37,627 bases of DNA, from positions 1 through 37,627 of the forward strand of contig CAMCRP010000032.1 in assembly GCA_945877315.1 (NCBI GenBank). The letters are read 5' to 3'. The notes below the pieces were generated by a model. That model was not told the origin of the DNA. It saw only the letters and a list, made by a program, of their open reading frames with translations, and searched no databases. Shown piece by piece: positions 1-7,020 of this stretch. Position numbers and translations under genes: made by a program. Position 1 is the stretch's first letter. The number at the start of each line of letters is the position of its first letter. This stretch comes from an uncultured Ruminococcus sp. (lineage in GTDB: Bacteria > Bacillota > Clostridia > Oscillospirales > Ruminococcaceae).

Positions 1-53
1 CCTATGACCCTCTGCTTGTAAGGCAGATGCTCTCCCAGCTGAGCTAAGCTTCC
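1..53 (-). tRNA. tRNA-Val (anticodon TAC), 3' part cut by window edge
   Basis: Read on the minus strand, the sequence starts GGAAGCTTAGCTCAGCTGGG, which is a tRNA acceptor strand followed by the D-arm. It continues into an anticodon stem with the loop CTTACAA, which gives anticodon TAC (valine). The variable region and the start of the T-arm are visible; the rest lies beyond the left edge of the window. Confidence 0.95.
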
Positions 54-96
54 ATCTTGTTGTCTTTCGGCTTACCTGCCGTCTGACGACTTTTAT

Positions 97-125
97 ATCT
101 TACTACATTTCAAGAGAAAAGTCAA
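97..125 (-). promoter_or_regulatory. Promoter of the tRNA-Val gene
   Basis: On the minus strand there is a -35 TTGACT at 125-120, a 17-bp spacer and a -10 TAAGAT at 102-97. It lies about 45 bases upstream of the tRNA 5' end. Confidence 0.7.
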
Positions 126-492
126 GGGTTTTTTTGCAAAAAAATCCGATTTGTGAGATTTAACAGCCAATTAACGCAAATTAAGCTATATTTACAGCGT
201 TTTGCACATCAATTTTACCTGTTTTTCACCGAAGCGGGAAATTTCGCCCGTTTTCCGAATTATCCCCAAAAACGAGCGTTTTTCCATTTAACAAAATAGC
301 AATAGAAAAGTCAGAAAATATGTTATCTTTTCTTGCAATTTCGTTATATAATGGAGTAAGTAAGTGAGAGATACTGTTTATTGTGTGTTCCCCCGCCGAA
401 TGCGGGGAACACACATCTGAATACATAACTCAGGCAGTGAAATGCAGATGCCAAACAAATCAGTGAGTAATATTTTGTCAGGGGGTTTTGCA
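126..492. other. Gene-free gap between tRNA-Val and the RNase Z-like gene
   Basis: This AT-rich stretch holds a possible -10 TATAAT at 347-352 facing the RNase Z-like gene and a long hairpin at 382-415. No coding frame here has a convincing start with a ribosome binding site. Confidence 0.6.
382..415 (+). promoter_or_regulatory. Hairpin in the leader of the RNase Z-like gene
   Basis: Bases 382-393 (TGTGTGTTCCCC) pair perfectly with 404-415 (GGGGAACACACA) around a short loop. No T-run follows, so it is not a typical terminator. It lies between the candidate -10 at 347-352 and the start codon at 493. Confidence 0.5.
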
Positions 493-1392
493 ATGATAAA
501 TGTCTGCCTTCCGGGAACAGGCGGCACAGTCCCGCTAAAGGACAGGTGGCTGACCTGTTTGTGGATAGAGTACAACGGAAAAGCTGCGCTTATCGACTGC
601 GGCGAGGGAACACAGCTAGCCCTTGCGGAAAGCGGCTGCAAGCTGTCCAAGATAGAAGCTATCTTTATAACCCACGTCCATGCAGACCACATTGCAGGAC
701 TGCCGGGGCTTCTGCTGACTATGGGAAACCACGGCAGGACCGAGCCAGTGACCGTATACGCCCCCATCGGAACTCACTATATCATAGGAAATCTGTGCAG
801 CATCTGCCCCTTTATCCCCTTTGCACTGCACGTTAAGGAGCTGGATATCGACGAAGAAGCCCACGCCGAATGGAACGGCTTTGACGTGAACGTGCTCCCC
901 CTGCGCCACACTATGCCCTGTCTGGGATATTCCTTTACAATGCACCGCAGACCCGTATTTTCTCCTGAAAAAGCGGAGGCTTTGGGCATTCCCAGGCAGC
1001 TTTGGTCGGTGCTTCACAAGGGCGGTAAAATAGAGCTTGACGGGCGGAAGATCACCTGCGAAATGGTGACAGACGCCGCCCGTGACCCCATAAAGATAAC
1101 CTATATGACCGATACGCAGTATTTCCCCAAAATGACAGATTTTGCCGAAAAATCCGACCTGCTTGTCTGCGAAGGAATGTACGGCGACAATGGCTCGGAC
1201 GGCAAGGCTCACGAAAAGGGGCATATGCTGTTTGCTCAGTCGGCGGCGGTGGCGGCGGATTCGGGTTCAAAGGAGCTTTGGCTGACCCATTTCAGCCCGT
1301 CTATGGATAATCCCTTTGACTATGCGGAGATAGCGCAGGAGATTTTCCCGAATACGGTTATTCCCGCAGATGGTATGAAATGTGCGCTTTGA
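493..1392 (+). CDS. RNase Z-like metallo-beta-lactamase fold nuclease
   Basis: This is a 299-residue protein of the metallo-beta-lactamase fold. The early motif HVHADHIAGLPGLL matches the zinc-binding signature of ribonuclease Z, the enzyme that trims tRNA 3' ends. Further likely metal ligands are the His in LPLRHTMPCLGY, the Asp in TYMTDTQYF and the His in LTHFSPS. The ATG at 493 is chosen because an AGGGGG ribosome binding site lies just upstream; an ATG at 442 in the same frame would add 17 residues that do not fit the family. The length matches the short bacterial RNase Z form. A tRNA gene lies divergently upstream. Family membership is firm; the exact substrate is inferred, since related nucleases share the fold. 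Confidence 0.85.
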   Translation: MINVCLPGTGGTVPLKDRWLTCLWIEYNGKAALIDCGEGTQLALAESGCKLSKIEAIFITHVHADHIAGLPGLLLTMGNHGRTEPVTVYAPIGTHYIIGNLCSICPFIPFALHVKELDIDEEAHAEWNGFDVNVLPLRHTMPCLGYSFTMHRRPVFSPEKAEALGIPRQLWSVLHKGGKIELDGRKITCEMVTDAARDPIKITYMTDTQYFPKMTDFAEKSDLLVCEGMYGDNGSDGKAHEKGHMLFAQSAAVAADSGSKELWLTHFSPSMDNPFDYAEIAQEIFPNTVIPADGMKCAL

Positions 1393-1395
1393 AAT

Positions 1396-1475
1396 AATGT
1401 GGAATGTGAAAAGTGAAAAGTGGAATTATTATGCAATCCGAAAAATTCCACTTTTCACTTTACACTTTTCACATT
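1396..1475. repeat. Heptad palindromic element, copy A
   Basis: The element begins AATGTG a few bases after the RNase Z-like stop codon and ends CACATT. Its left arm contains 7-bp units of the GAAAAGT type, and its right arm is the approximate reverse complement, so the whole can fold into a long hairpin. Confidence 0.8.
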
Positions 1476-1477
1476 CA

Positions 1478-1517
1478 AAAAATGGCGTTCCCGCCTTAAA
1501 ACTGCGGAAACGCCGTT
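1478..1517 (-). terminator. Terminator of citrate synthase
   Basis: An 11-bp stem with one mismatch (GGCGTTTCCGC with GCGGGAACGCC, read on the minus strand) is followed by ATTTTTTG on that strand. It sits just beyond the citrate synthase stop codon. On the plus strand the same hairpin could also stop transcripts from the RNase Z-like gene. Confidence 0.65.
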
Positions 1518-1529
1518 CTTATTTAAAAA

Positions 1530-2897
1530 TCATCTCTCGGACAAAGGAACATAGTCAACATGTGCCTGAACGCCCATATAAGCGGGACGGATTATCTTTC
1601 CGCAGTTAATAAGCTCCTCAATGCGGTGCGCCGACCAGCCCGAAATTCTCGCAATGGCAAAAAGCGGAGTGTAAAGCTCCAGCGGGAGGTTTAGCATATT
1701 GTAAACAAAGCCGCTGTAAAAGTCGATATTTGCGCTGACGCCCTTGTAAATGCGGCGTTCCTGTGCAATGACCTCCTTGGCAAGACGCTCAACAGCTGAA
1801 TACAAGCCGTATTCCTTCTCCTTGTGCTTCTCCACCGAAAGCTTTTCGACGAACTGCTTGAACAGGTTCGCTCTCGGGTCGGAAATGGAGTAAACAGCGT
1901 GTCCCATACCGTAGATAAGACCCGCCTTGTCAAACGCCTCCTTGTGAAGCAGCTTTAACAGATAGTCCTTTATCATTTCGTCATCGTTCCAGTCGGAAAC
2001 GTTCGCCTTAATGTCGTCAAACATCTGAACTACCTTAATATTCGCACCGCCGTGCTTGGGACCCTTCAGCGAACCCAGAGCCGCAGCAATTGCCGAATAG
2101 GTGTCTGTTCCCGAGGAAGTTACAACATGGGTAGTAAATGTGGAGTTATTTCCGCCGCCGTGTTCGGCATGAAGTACCAGAGCAAGGTCAAGTATCTTGG
2201 CTTCAAGCTCGGTATATTCGCTGTCGGGACGGAGCAGATGCAGAATATTCTCAGCCGTTGACAGCTCGGGCTTAGGCTGATGGATAAACAGGCTTTCCTT
2301 GTCAAGATAGTAGCTTTTCGCCTGATAACCGTAAACCGCCAGCAGTGGGAACAGTGCAATAAGCTCGATGCACTGACGCAGAACGTTCGGTATGGAAATG
2401 TCGTTGGGTGCATCATCATAAGCATAAAGCGTAAGAACGCCCCTTGCAAGGCTGTTCATAATATCGTTGCTGGGGGATTTCATCATAATATCCCGCACAA
2501 ATGTGGTGGGCAGCTTTCTGAAATCGGAGATAAGCCCCGAAAAATCCTCCAGCTGCTTCTTATCGGGCAGCTTTCCGAAAAGCAGAAGATATGTAGCCTC
2601 CTCGAAGCCAAAACGCTTATCCTTCACAAATCCGCCCACAAGGTCGTTTATATTCACACCTCTGTAATAAAGCTCACCCTCGCAGGGAACACTTTTCCCG
2701 TCGATGTTTTTGGACGAAATTATCTCGGATATCTCCGTAAGTCCCGTTAATACGCCCTTTCCGTTGACATCTCGCAAACCTCGCTTAACATCATACTTGG
2801 AGTAAAGCTCGGTATCAATGTTATTATTTTCCACACAAAGATTTGCCAGCTCCTCTACAAGCGGAGTGACATGAGAAAAACTGTAGTTAAATGGCAT
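1530..2897 (-). CDS. gltA: Citrate synthase
   Basis: This 455-residue protein catalyses condensation of oxaloacetate and acetyl-CoA to citrate, feeding 2-oxoglutarate and glutamate synthesis. The catalytic histidines are visible in HAEHGGGNNSTF and GMGHAVYSISDPRA, and the late Asp region in NIDFYSGFVY. The phrase LKGPKHGGAN is also typical of the family. An N-terminal extension of some 50 residues precedes the core, as in the clostridial long forms. The start at 2897 has an AAAGGAAAG ribosome binding site. It appears to be transcribed alone, with its own promoter at 2949-2977 and terminator at 1478-1517. No aconitase or isocitrate dehydrogenase lies nearby. Confidence 0.95.
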   Translation of the reverse strand: MPFNYSFSHVTPLVEELANLCVENNNIDTELYSKYDVKRGLRDVNGKGVLTGLTEISEIISSKNIDGKSVPCEGELYYRGVNINDLVGGFVKDKRFGFEEATYLLLFGKLPDKKQLEDFSGLISDFRKLPTTFVRDIMMKSPSNDIMNSLARGVLTLYAYDDAPNDISIPNVLRQCIELIALFPLLAVYGYQAKSYYLDKESLFIHQPKPELSTAENILHLLRPDSEYTELEAKILDLALVLHAEHGGGNNSTFTTHVVTSSGTDTYSAIAAALGSLKGPKHGGANIKVVQMFDDIKANVSDWNDDEMIKDYLLKLLHKEAFDKAGLIYGMGHAVYSISDPRANLFKQFVEKLSVEKHKEKEYGLYSAVERLAKEVIAQERRIYKGVSANIDFYSGFVYNMLNLPLELYTPLFAIARISGWSAHRIEELINCGKIIRPAYMGVQAHVDYVPLSER

Positions 2898-2948
2898 TCG
2901 ATCACTTTCCTTTCTTCTCTCTGAAAATAAAAAACGTTTACTGCTATA

Positions 2949-2977
2949 ATTTTAGCATATTTTTTTAATTTAATCAA
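2949..2977 (-). promoter_or_regulatory. Promoter of citrate synthase
   Basis: On the minus strand there is TTGATT at 2977-2972, a 17-bp spacer and TAAAAT at 2954-2949. It is about 50 bases upstream of the gltA start. Confidence 0.65.
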
Positions 2978-3041
2978 GCGAAAAATTTAAGTTTTCATCA
3001 AATTTTCACAAGTTTAATTTTCATCTTTCTTATAAACGGGA

Positions 3042-3052
3042 TATACTATAAT
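3042..3052 (+). promoter_or_regulatory. -10 region of the bile salt hydrolase promoter
   Basis: Overlapping TATACT (3042-3047) and TATAAT (3047-3052) boxes lie about 55 bases before the start codon. The -35 is weak. The surrounding ACGGGATATACTATAATTG resembles the nucleosidase promoter at 5336-5355. Confidence 0.5.
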
Positions 3053-3104
3053 TGAGAAATAATACCCGTTCAGCGGGAAAAATCATTTGAAAGGACGAAA
3101 AACT

Positions 3105-4076
3105 ATGTGTACAAGCCTTACCCTCACTGCAGACAATTTCTATTTCGGCAGAAATATGGACATTGACTACAACTTCGGAGAAAAAATCATTATCACCCCA
3201 AGAAATTTCCCCTTTAAATTCCGCAAGGCGGGCGAGCTGAACAGCCACTATGCCATTATCGGAATGTCCTCCGAGGCGGACGGTTACCCCCTTTACGCAG
3301 ACGGCGCAAATGAAAAGGGGCTTTGCATGGCGGGACTGAATTTCCCCGGCTATGCGAAATATTCCGACAGGGACGCCCCCGACAAGAAAAACATTGCACC
3401 CTTTGAGCTTATCCCCTGGATTCTCGGTCAGTGCGCCGACGTTGACGAGGCGGAAAAGCTGCTTTTATCCTCAAACATCGTGGATATGCCCTTTAGCGAC
3501 AAGATCCCCGCAGCAACACTCCATTGGCATATTGCCGACAAAAACCGTTCTATCGTGCTGGAAAATACAGCAAGCGGTATGCACATTTACGAAAATCCCG
3601 TTGGAGTTATGACCAACAATCCCACCTTTGATTTTCATCTGACAAATCTGGGACAGTACCTGAACCTCACCCCCGACGACAAGCAGAACCGTTTTGCCGA
3701 GGACGCAGGCGTTAAGCCATTCGGCAAGGGTCTGGGCAGCTACGGACTTCCCGGGGATTCCTCGCCCTGTTCAAGATTTGTGCGAACAGCGTTTTTGAAG
3801 CTCTACTCAAAATGCCGTCCCGAGGACGGTGTTGCACAGTTCTTCCACATTCTGGACGCTGCAGCGGTGGTAAACGGCAGTATCGTCCCCGAAAGCGGCA
3901 GGGATTATATGACCACCTACACCGCTTGCATGGACGCAGAAAACGGCATTTATTATTACAAGGCATACGCAGGCTGCCGCATTTACGCCGCAAATATGTA
4001 TCACGAAGATCTGGACGGCTCGGAGCTTATACGGATACCACAGCCCGAAAAGCCTGTGTTTGACCCGCTCAACTGA
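3105..4076 (+). CDS. cbh: Bile salt hydrolase (choloylglycine hydrolase family)
   Basis: This 323-residue Ntn-type amidase removes glycine or taurine from conjugated bile salts. The protein begins Met-Cys-Thr, which places the catalytic nucleophile at Cys2 once the Met is removed. Other expected active-site residues are present: Arg16 and Asp19 in FGRNMDID, Asn79 in MAGLNFPGY, Asn near 170 in MTNNPTFDF and Arg near 223 in SRFVRTAF. By memory, the whole chain lines up without large gaps with the Clostridium perfringens enzyme, including TLHWHIAD and FFHILDAAAVVNGS. No signal peptide is seen, so it is cytoplasmic. The ATG at 3105 is required, because an upstream TTG at 3087 would bury Cys2; AAAGGACG is its ribosome binding site. 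Penicillin V acylase is the main alternative, but the tight match favours bile salts. Confidence 0.92.
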   Translation: MCTSLTLTADNFYFGRNMDIDYNFGEKIIITPRNFPFKFRKAGELNSHYAIIGMSSEADGYPLYADGANEKGLCMAGLNFPGYAKYSDRDAPDKKNIAPFELIPWILGQCADVDEAEKLLLSSNIVDMPFSDKIPAATLHWHIADKNRSIVLENTASGMHIYENPVGVMTNNPTFDFHLTNLGQYLNLTPDDKQNRFAEDAGVKPFGKGLGSYGLPGDSSPCSRFVRTAFLKLYSKCRPEDGVAQFFHILDAAAVVNGSIVPESGRDYMTTYTACMDAENGIYYYKAYAGCRIYAANMYHEDLDGSELIRIPQPEKPVFDPLN

Positions 4077-4089
4077 TGTCAGCCGCCTA

Positions 4090-4118
4090 TTGATTTTTCC
4101 GAAAGATTATGGTATAAT
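4090..4118 (+). promoter_or_regulatory. Promoter of the Rpn-family gene
   Basis: TTGATT at 4090-4095, a 17-bp spacer and TATAAT at 4113-4118 lie 25 bases before the start codon. Confidence 0.7.
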
Positions 4119-4143
4119 AAAGGCAACAAGGAAGTGACAGACC

Positions 4144-5145
4144 ATGCAGACCTATGAAGGAAACACCATTGATGCGTCCAATTCCGACAAGCTGAAAGCC
4201 CGTCTTGACAGAAACTGCAAGAAGATACTTGCGTCAAGATATATTACTGCGTATATCCTTAAATCGGTGGTACCCGAGTATAGGGATTGCGACATCAACA
4301 AAGTAATGAAGCTTATCGGAAAGCGTGAGATCTCAAAAACCACCGTTGATATGGACATTCCGCCTATTGTACAAAACGAATCCGCAGAGGATAACTCCAT
4401 CAACGAGGGACAGCGGTTTTACGATATAAAATTCACCGCCCGCACCCCGCAGGATCAGACAATTGCGCTCATTATCAACATTGAGATACAAAACGAGATC
4501 AAGAAATATCATCTGATAAAGCGTGCGGAATACTATTGTGCAAGGCTTATCTCAGCGCAGTACAACAGCGTGTTCACAGGCTCGGATTTTGACAAGATAC
4601 AGAAGGTCTATTCCATCTGGATATGCACATCACCCGATGCAAAGCATAGGAATACCATCTCACTTTACAAAATGAACCGTGAAAACCTCATTGGTAACTA
4701 TACCGACAGCGAGGAGGATAAACGGTATTATGACCTGATGAATATAATTATGGTGTATCTGGGAGATTCTCAAACGAAGGAATGCGGCGGGATAATACGA
4801 ATGCTCTATTCCCTGCTGGTAGCAAATCTTTCGCCCTATGAGAAGAAAAAGATCGCCCACGAAGAATTTGGCGTACCTATTGTACAGGAATTTGATAAGG
4901 AGGTAGACGATATGTGTGATATCAGTACTTTGTATATTTCACAAGGCGTGGCGCAAGGTATAGCGCAAGGTATAGCGCAAGGTATGGCGCAAGGTATGGC
5001 GCAAGGCGTGGCAAAAGGCGCACTTGAAGAAAAAATCAAAACAATAATCAAGCTGTTCAAAAAAGGCATGCCTGTTGCAGATATTGCCGATACTGTCGAA
5101 TTGACTATCTCCGAAACAGAGAAGATCATTAAGGAGAACTTGTAA
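4144..5145 (+). CDS. Rpn/YhgA-like PD-(D/E)XK nuclease family protein
   Basis: This 333-residue protein resembles the Rpn (recombination-promoting nuclease, 'putative transposase') family. Members are DNA endonucleases of the PD-(D/E)XK fold, and several have been linked to phage defence or recA-independent recombination. The nuclease core appears as FYDIKFTA followed by IALIINIEIQNE, where the Asp and the E-x-Q are the expected catalytic residues. Between residues 266 and 293 are seven four-residue repeats (SQGV, AQGI, AQGI, AQGM, AQGM, AQGV, AKGA), followed by an amphipathic C-terminus ending in a helix-turn-helix-like VADIADTVELTISE. AAGGAAGTGACAG precedes the ATG. It stands alone with its own promoter. 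The family is likely; its biological role here is unknown. Confidence 0.8.
   Translation: MQTYEGNTIDASNSDKLKARLDRNCKKILASRYITAYILKSVVPEYRDCDINKVMKLIGKREISKTTVDMDIPPIVQNESAEDNSINEGQRFYDIKFTARTPQDQTIALIINIEIQNEIKKYHLIKRAEYYCARLISAQYNSVFTGSDFDKIQKVYSIWICTSPDAKHRNTISLYKMNRENLIGNYTDSEEDKRYYDLMNIIMVYLGDSQTKECGGIIRMLYSLLVANLSPYEKKKIAHEEFGVPIVQEFDKEVDDMCDISTLYISQGVAQGIAQGIAQGMAQGMAQGVAKGALEEKIKTIIKLFKKGMPVADIADTVELTISETEKIIKENL
4939..5022 (+). repeat. 12-bp tandem repeat inside the Rpn-family gene
   Basis: Seven units of the GCGCAAGGTATA type, the first and last diverged, encode the AQGx repeats. Because the unit is a multiple of three, gain or loss of units would keep the frame. Confidence 0.9.
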
Positions 5146-5160
5146 ATTCAAAAACACCGT

Positions 5161-5190
5161 ACATATGACTCAACCCGAAGGATCATATGT
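5161..5190 (+). terminator. Hairpin after the Rpn-family gene
   Basis: ACATATGA pairs with TCATATGT around a 14-base loop, 16 bases after the stop. No T-run follows, so termination is uncertain. Confidence 0.35.
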
Positions 5191-5324
5191 GCAAGCAATA
5201 AAGAAGAATTCAGCTTTACTCGTTTTCCTATGGTGGAGTTAATTCCAATCCGGAAATATATATTAGGGAACTGATATATAGTGATAATAAATTAAAGTAA
5301 ACGACATACGGGTTTCTAATTTTT

Positions 5325-5376
5325 TTGCAATTTTCAACGGGATATGCTATAATTGCAGATGAACATCAATATATTA
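5325..5376 (+). promoter_or_regulatory. Nucleosidase promoter, copy 1 of a duplicated 52-bp segment
   Basis: TTGCAA at 5325-5330, a 17-bp spacer ending in TATGC, and TATAAT at 5348-5353 form a good promoter with an extended -10. The full 52 bp recur with one mismatch on the minus strand at 32453-32504. Confidence 0.85.
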
Positions 5377-5395
5377 AAGGAAAGGAATGTATAAA

Positions 5396-6076
5396 ATGAA
5401 AACTATCGGAATAATTGCGGCAATGCCGTCAGAGGTAAAGGATATTCGTGAAGCGTTGGGTGAGCCTGAGATAAGGAAAATTGCGGGCTACGACTTCAAC
5501 ATCAACAAGCGGGGAGATGTTACCGTTGTGAACGTCTGCTGCGGTATAGGCAAGGTGAATTCCGCTGTCTGCGCACAGGTGCTTATTGACAGCTTTAAGC
5601 CCGATTACCTTATTAACTGCGGTATTGCGGGGGGTATGTCAACGGACGTTAAGGTGTGCGACATCGTTATATCAAAGGACCTTATGCACCACGACCTTCT
5701 GCCCAGATTTCTTGCGGAATATCCCCCCTATCACAACACCTTTGAGGCTGATGAATATCTGATAAAGACCGCTGAAACGGTTTGCGGAGAGCTTGGGTAC
5801 AAGTCCCACATCGGGCGCATTGTTTCGGGTGAGCAGTTTATCTCCGACTCGGCTGTAAAGGCACAGATAGTCAGCGAATTTTCTCCGCTGGCGGTGGATA
5901 TGGAGTCCTCCGCCGTTGCACATTGCGCATACAGAAATTCGCAGCCCTTTGTTACTATCCGCTGCATTTCCGACAATGCCGACGATGAGGGCGAGATGAC
6001 CTTTGACGAGTTTGAGAAGGTTGCGGCAAAGCGGGTCGCTGATGTTGTGCTGAGGATCATTGATACGGTGAAGTAA
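5396..6076 (+). CDS. mtnN: 5'-methylthioadenosine/S-adenosylhomocysteine nucleosidase
   Basis: This 226-residue enzyme cleaves adenine from methylthioadenosine and S-adenosylhomocysteine, recycling the by-products of SAM-dependent reactions. The family opening IGIIAAMPSEV is seen at residues 3-13. The substrate loop NCGIAGG follows, and the purine-binding part is in AVDMESSAVAHCAY and IRCISDNAD, with the Glu of MES and the Asp of SDNAD at the expected catalytic positions. The length is typical. The ATG at 5396 is preferred to one at 5387 because the AAAGGAAAGG site at 5377-5386 would directly abut the earlier codon. It is transcribed from the duplicated promoter at 5325. Confidence 0.92.
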   Translation: MKTIGIIAAMPSEVKDIREALGEPEIRKIAGYDFNINKRGDVTVVNVCCGIGKVNSAVCAQVLIDSFKPDYLINCGIAGGMSTDVKVCDIVISKDLMHHDLLPRFLAEYPPYHNTFEADEYLIKTAETVCGELGYKSHIGRIVSGEQFISDSAVKAQIVSEFSPLAVDMESSAVAHCAYRNSQPFVTIRCISDNADDEGEMTFDEFEKVAAKRVADVVLRIIDTVK

Positions 6077-6106
6077 ACAGAAACCGCCCCGAACGGCAGA
6101 AATGCT

Positions 6107-6526
6107 GTGCGGGGTGATATGCGGGGTGAGCTTATAGATTTAACAGAGATGTTTATCAATACATATGCTGATGGAATATGGAAAGACAGCGAACTGCAAG
6201 GCTTCATTTTAGAAATTGAAAAGCGTTTTTCCATAGAGTATGACAAATCGGCAGGCGAAGAATGGATACGGCTTTATTATAACAGCCGATTGTTTGGCAT
6301 GCTTCACACGAAAATTAAAATAGCATTTTGCACGCCGCTAATCAGCAAAACAGATTTATCAAACAGTATTTCCGTTGTAAAAGTATCTTCTTTTAATGAT
6401 GCAGTTTACAGTATTGATATTAATGCTATTTCGGATAAATGTCCCGCATTACATTGGCATGCAGTCAAAGAAGCGGTTGACCCTTGTCATTTTAGTTTGA
6501 TAGAGCTTTATTATGCTACGGTTTGA
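6107..6526 (+). CDS. Hypothetical protein
   Basis: I do not recognise this protein of about 139 residues. It starts with GTG at 6107 or ATG at 6119 and lies 30 bases after mtnN on the same strand. It is predicted soluble, with mixed acidic and hydrophobic character, and contains CPALHWHAVKEAVDPCHFS near the C-terminus, a Cys/His-rich patch that could bind a metal. The second half is more AT-rich than its neighbours, which suggests a different origin. The start is poorly supported, so the gene may be a truncated remnant of a longer protein. Confidence 0.5.
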   Translation: MRGDMRGELIDLTEMFINTYADGIWKDSELQGFILEIEKRFSIEYDKSAGEEWIRLYYNSRLFGMLHTKIKIAFCTPLISKTDLSNSISVVKVSSFNDAVYSIDINAISDKCPALHWHAVKEAVDPCHFSLIELYYATV

Positions 6527-6562
6527 TATTGGCGTGATGTATTTCCGCTTCAGTATATAAAA

Positions 6563-6641
6563 TTAAGGAACTGCTGAATAAATCGACATTTCTGCTTTTA
6601 ATGCTGTTTGAGTGATGAATCTAAGTGGGTATTTCCTTAGT
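6563..6641. repeat. MITE-like dispersed repeat, copy 1
   Basis: The element starts TTAAGGAACTGCTGA and ends TTTCCTTAGT, so its outer ends form a short inverted repeat. The internal AATCGACATTT and the terminal GTGGGT-TTTCCT segments are shared with the copy at 21383-21456. Confidence 0.65.
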
Positions 6642-6670
6642 TTGTGAGAACCCTTCCCGCCTGTCGGCGG

Positions 6671-6712
6671 TGCAAAAAAATCGCAAGGCGTGGACGCCCT
6701 GCGATTTTTTGC
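6671..6712. repeat. Long hairpin with T-rich arm
   Basis: A roughly 13-bp stem (GCAAAAAAATCGCA with TGCGATTTTTTGC, one unpaired base) surrounds an inner GGCG-CGCC stem. It resembles a bidirectional terminator. Outside it, AGCACCGCACACA near 6715 and TGTGTGCGGTGCT near 6788 form a second, wider inverted repeat. Confidence 0.6.
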
Positions 6713-6863
6713 AAAGCACCGCACACAATAGCGTGTTTTCACAGCTTTTGTTGTGTATGGAGCATAGATGCTTTACTGTTTCTTTTGTGTGCGGTGCTTT
6801 TTATACTGATTTGTTTGTGATTTTTGCTGTTAGAACTCTTTGGCTGTCGGTTTAGGGGATTTC

Positions 6864-6927
6864 GCTCTCTGCGGAGAGCGACCAAAGGGCGCCGCCCTCC
6901 GGACTCCTGCCACCTTTGAAAAGGTGG
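6864..6927. repeat. Three consecutive short hairpins
   Basis: CGCTCTCTGCGGAGAGCG, AGGGCGCCGCCCT and CCACCTTTGAAAAGGTGG follow each other closely. I recall similar blocks between genes in other Clostridia, so this may be a dispersed intergenic element; only one copy is in the window. Confidence 0.5.
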
Positions 6928-6954
6928 ACGAAACTTTTATATTTTATGATGAAA

Positions 6955-6992
6955 ACCGCCGCACACAAGAAGAAGTGTACGGCGGTTTTCAT
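6955..6992 (-). terminator. Terminator of the HtrA gene
   Basis: AAACCGCCG pairs with CGGCGGTTT (one unpaired base) and is followed by a short T-rich run. It lies just past the htrA stop codon and could act in both directions. Confidence 0.6.
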
Positions 6993-7020
6993 TGGGGGTG
7001 AAAGGGGGATTATTTATCGG

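Larger units (their letters stand above)
6527..7020. other. Gene-free stretch of repeats and hairpins
   Basis: This 494-base gap contains a MITE-like repeat (6563-6641), nested hairpins (6671-6800), three short consecutive hairpins (6864-6927) and the HtrA terminator (6955-6992). Short open frames here run through the hairpins and are not believable genes. Confidence 0.7.

Noticed and set aside
4939-5022. Possible CRISPR-like array
   Set aside because: The units are contiguous 12-bp coding repeats with no spacers and lie in frame inside a gene.
6625-6855. Plus-strand frame of 76 codons in the hairpin region
   Set aside because: It runs through the hairpins and the wide inverted repeat, so its sequence is set by the repeats. 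No ribosome binding site is present.
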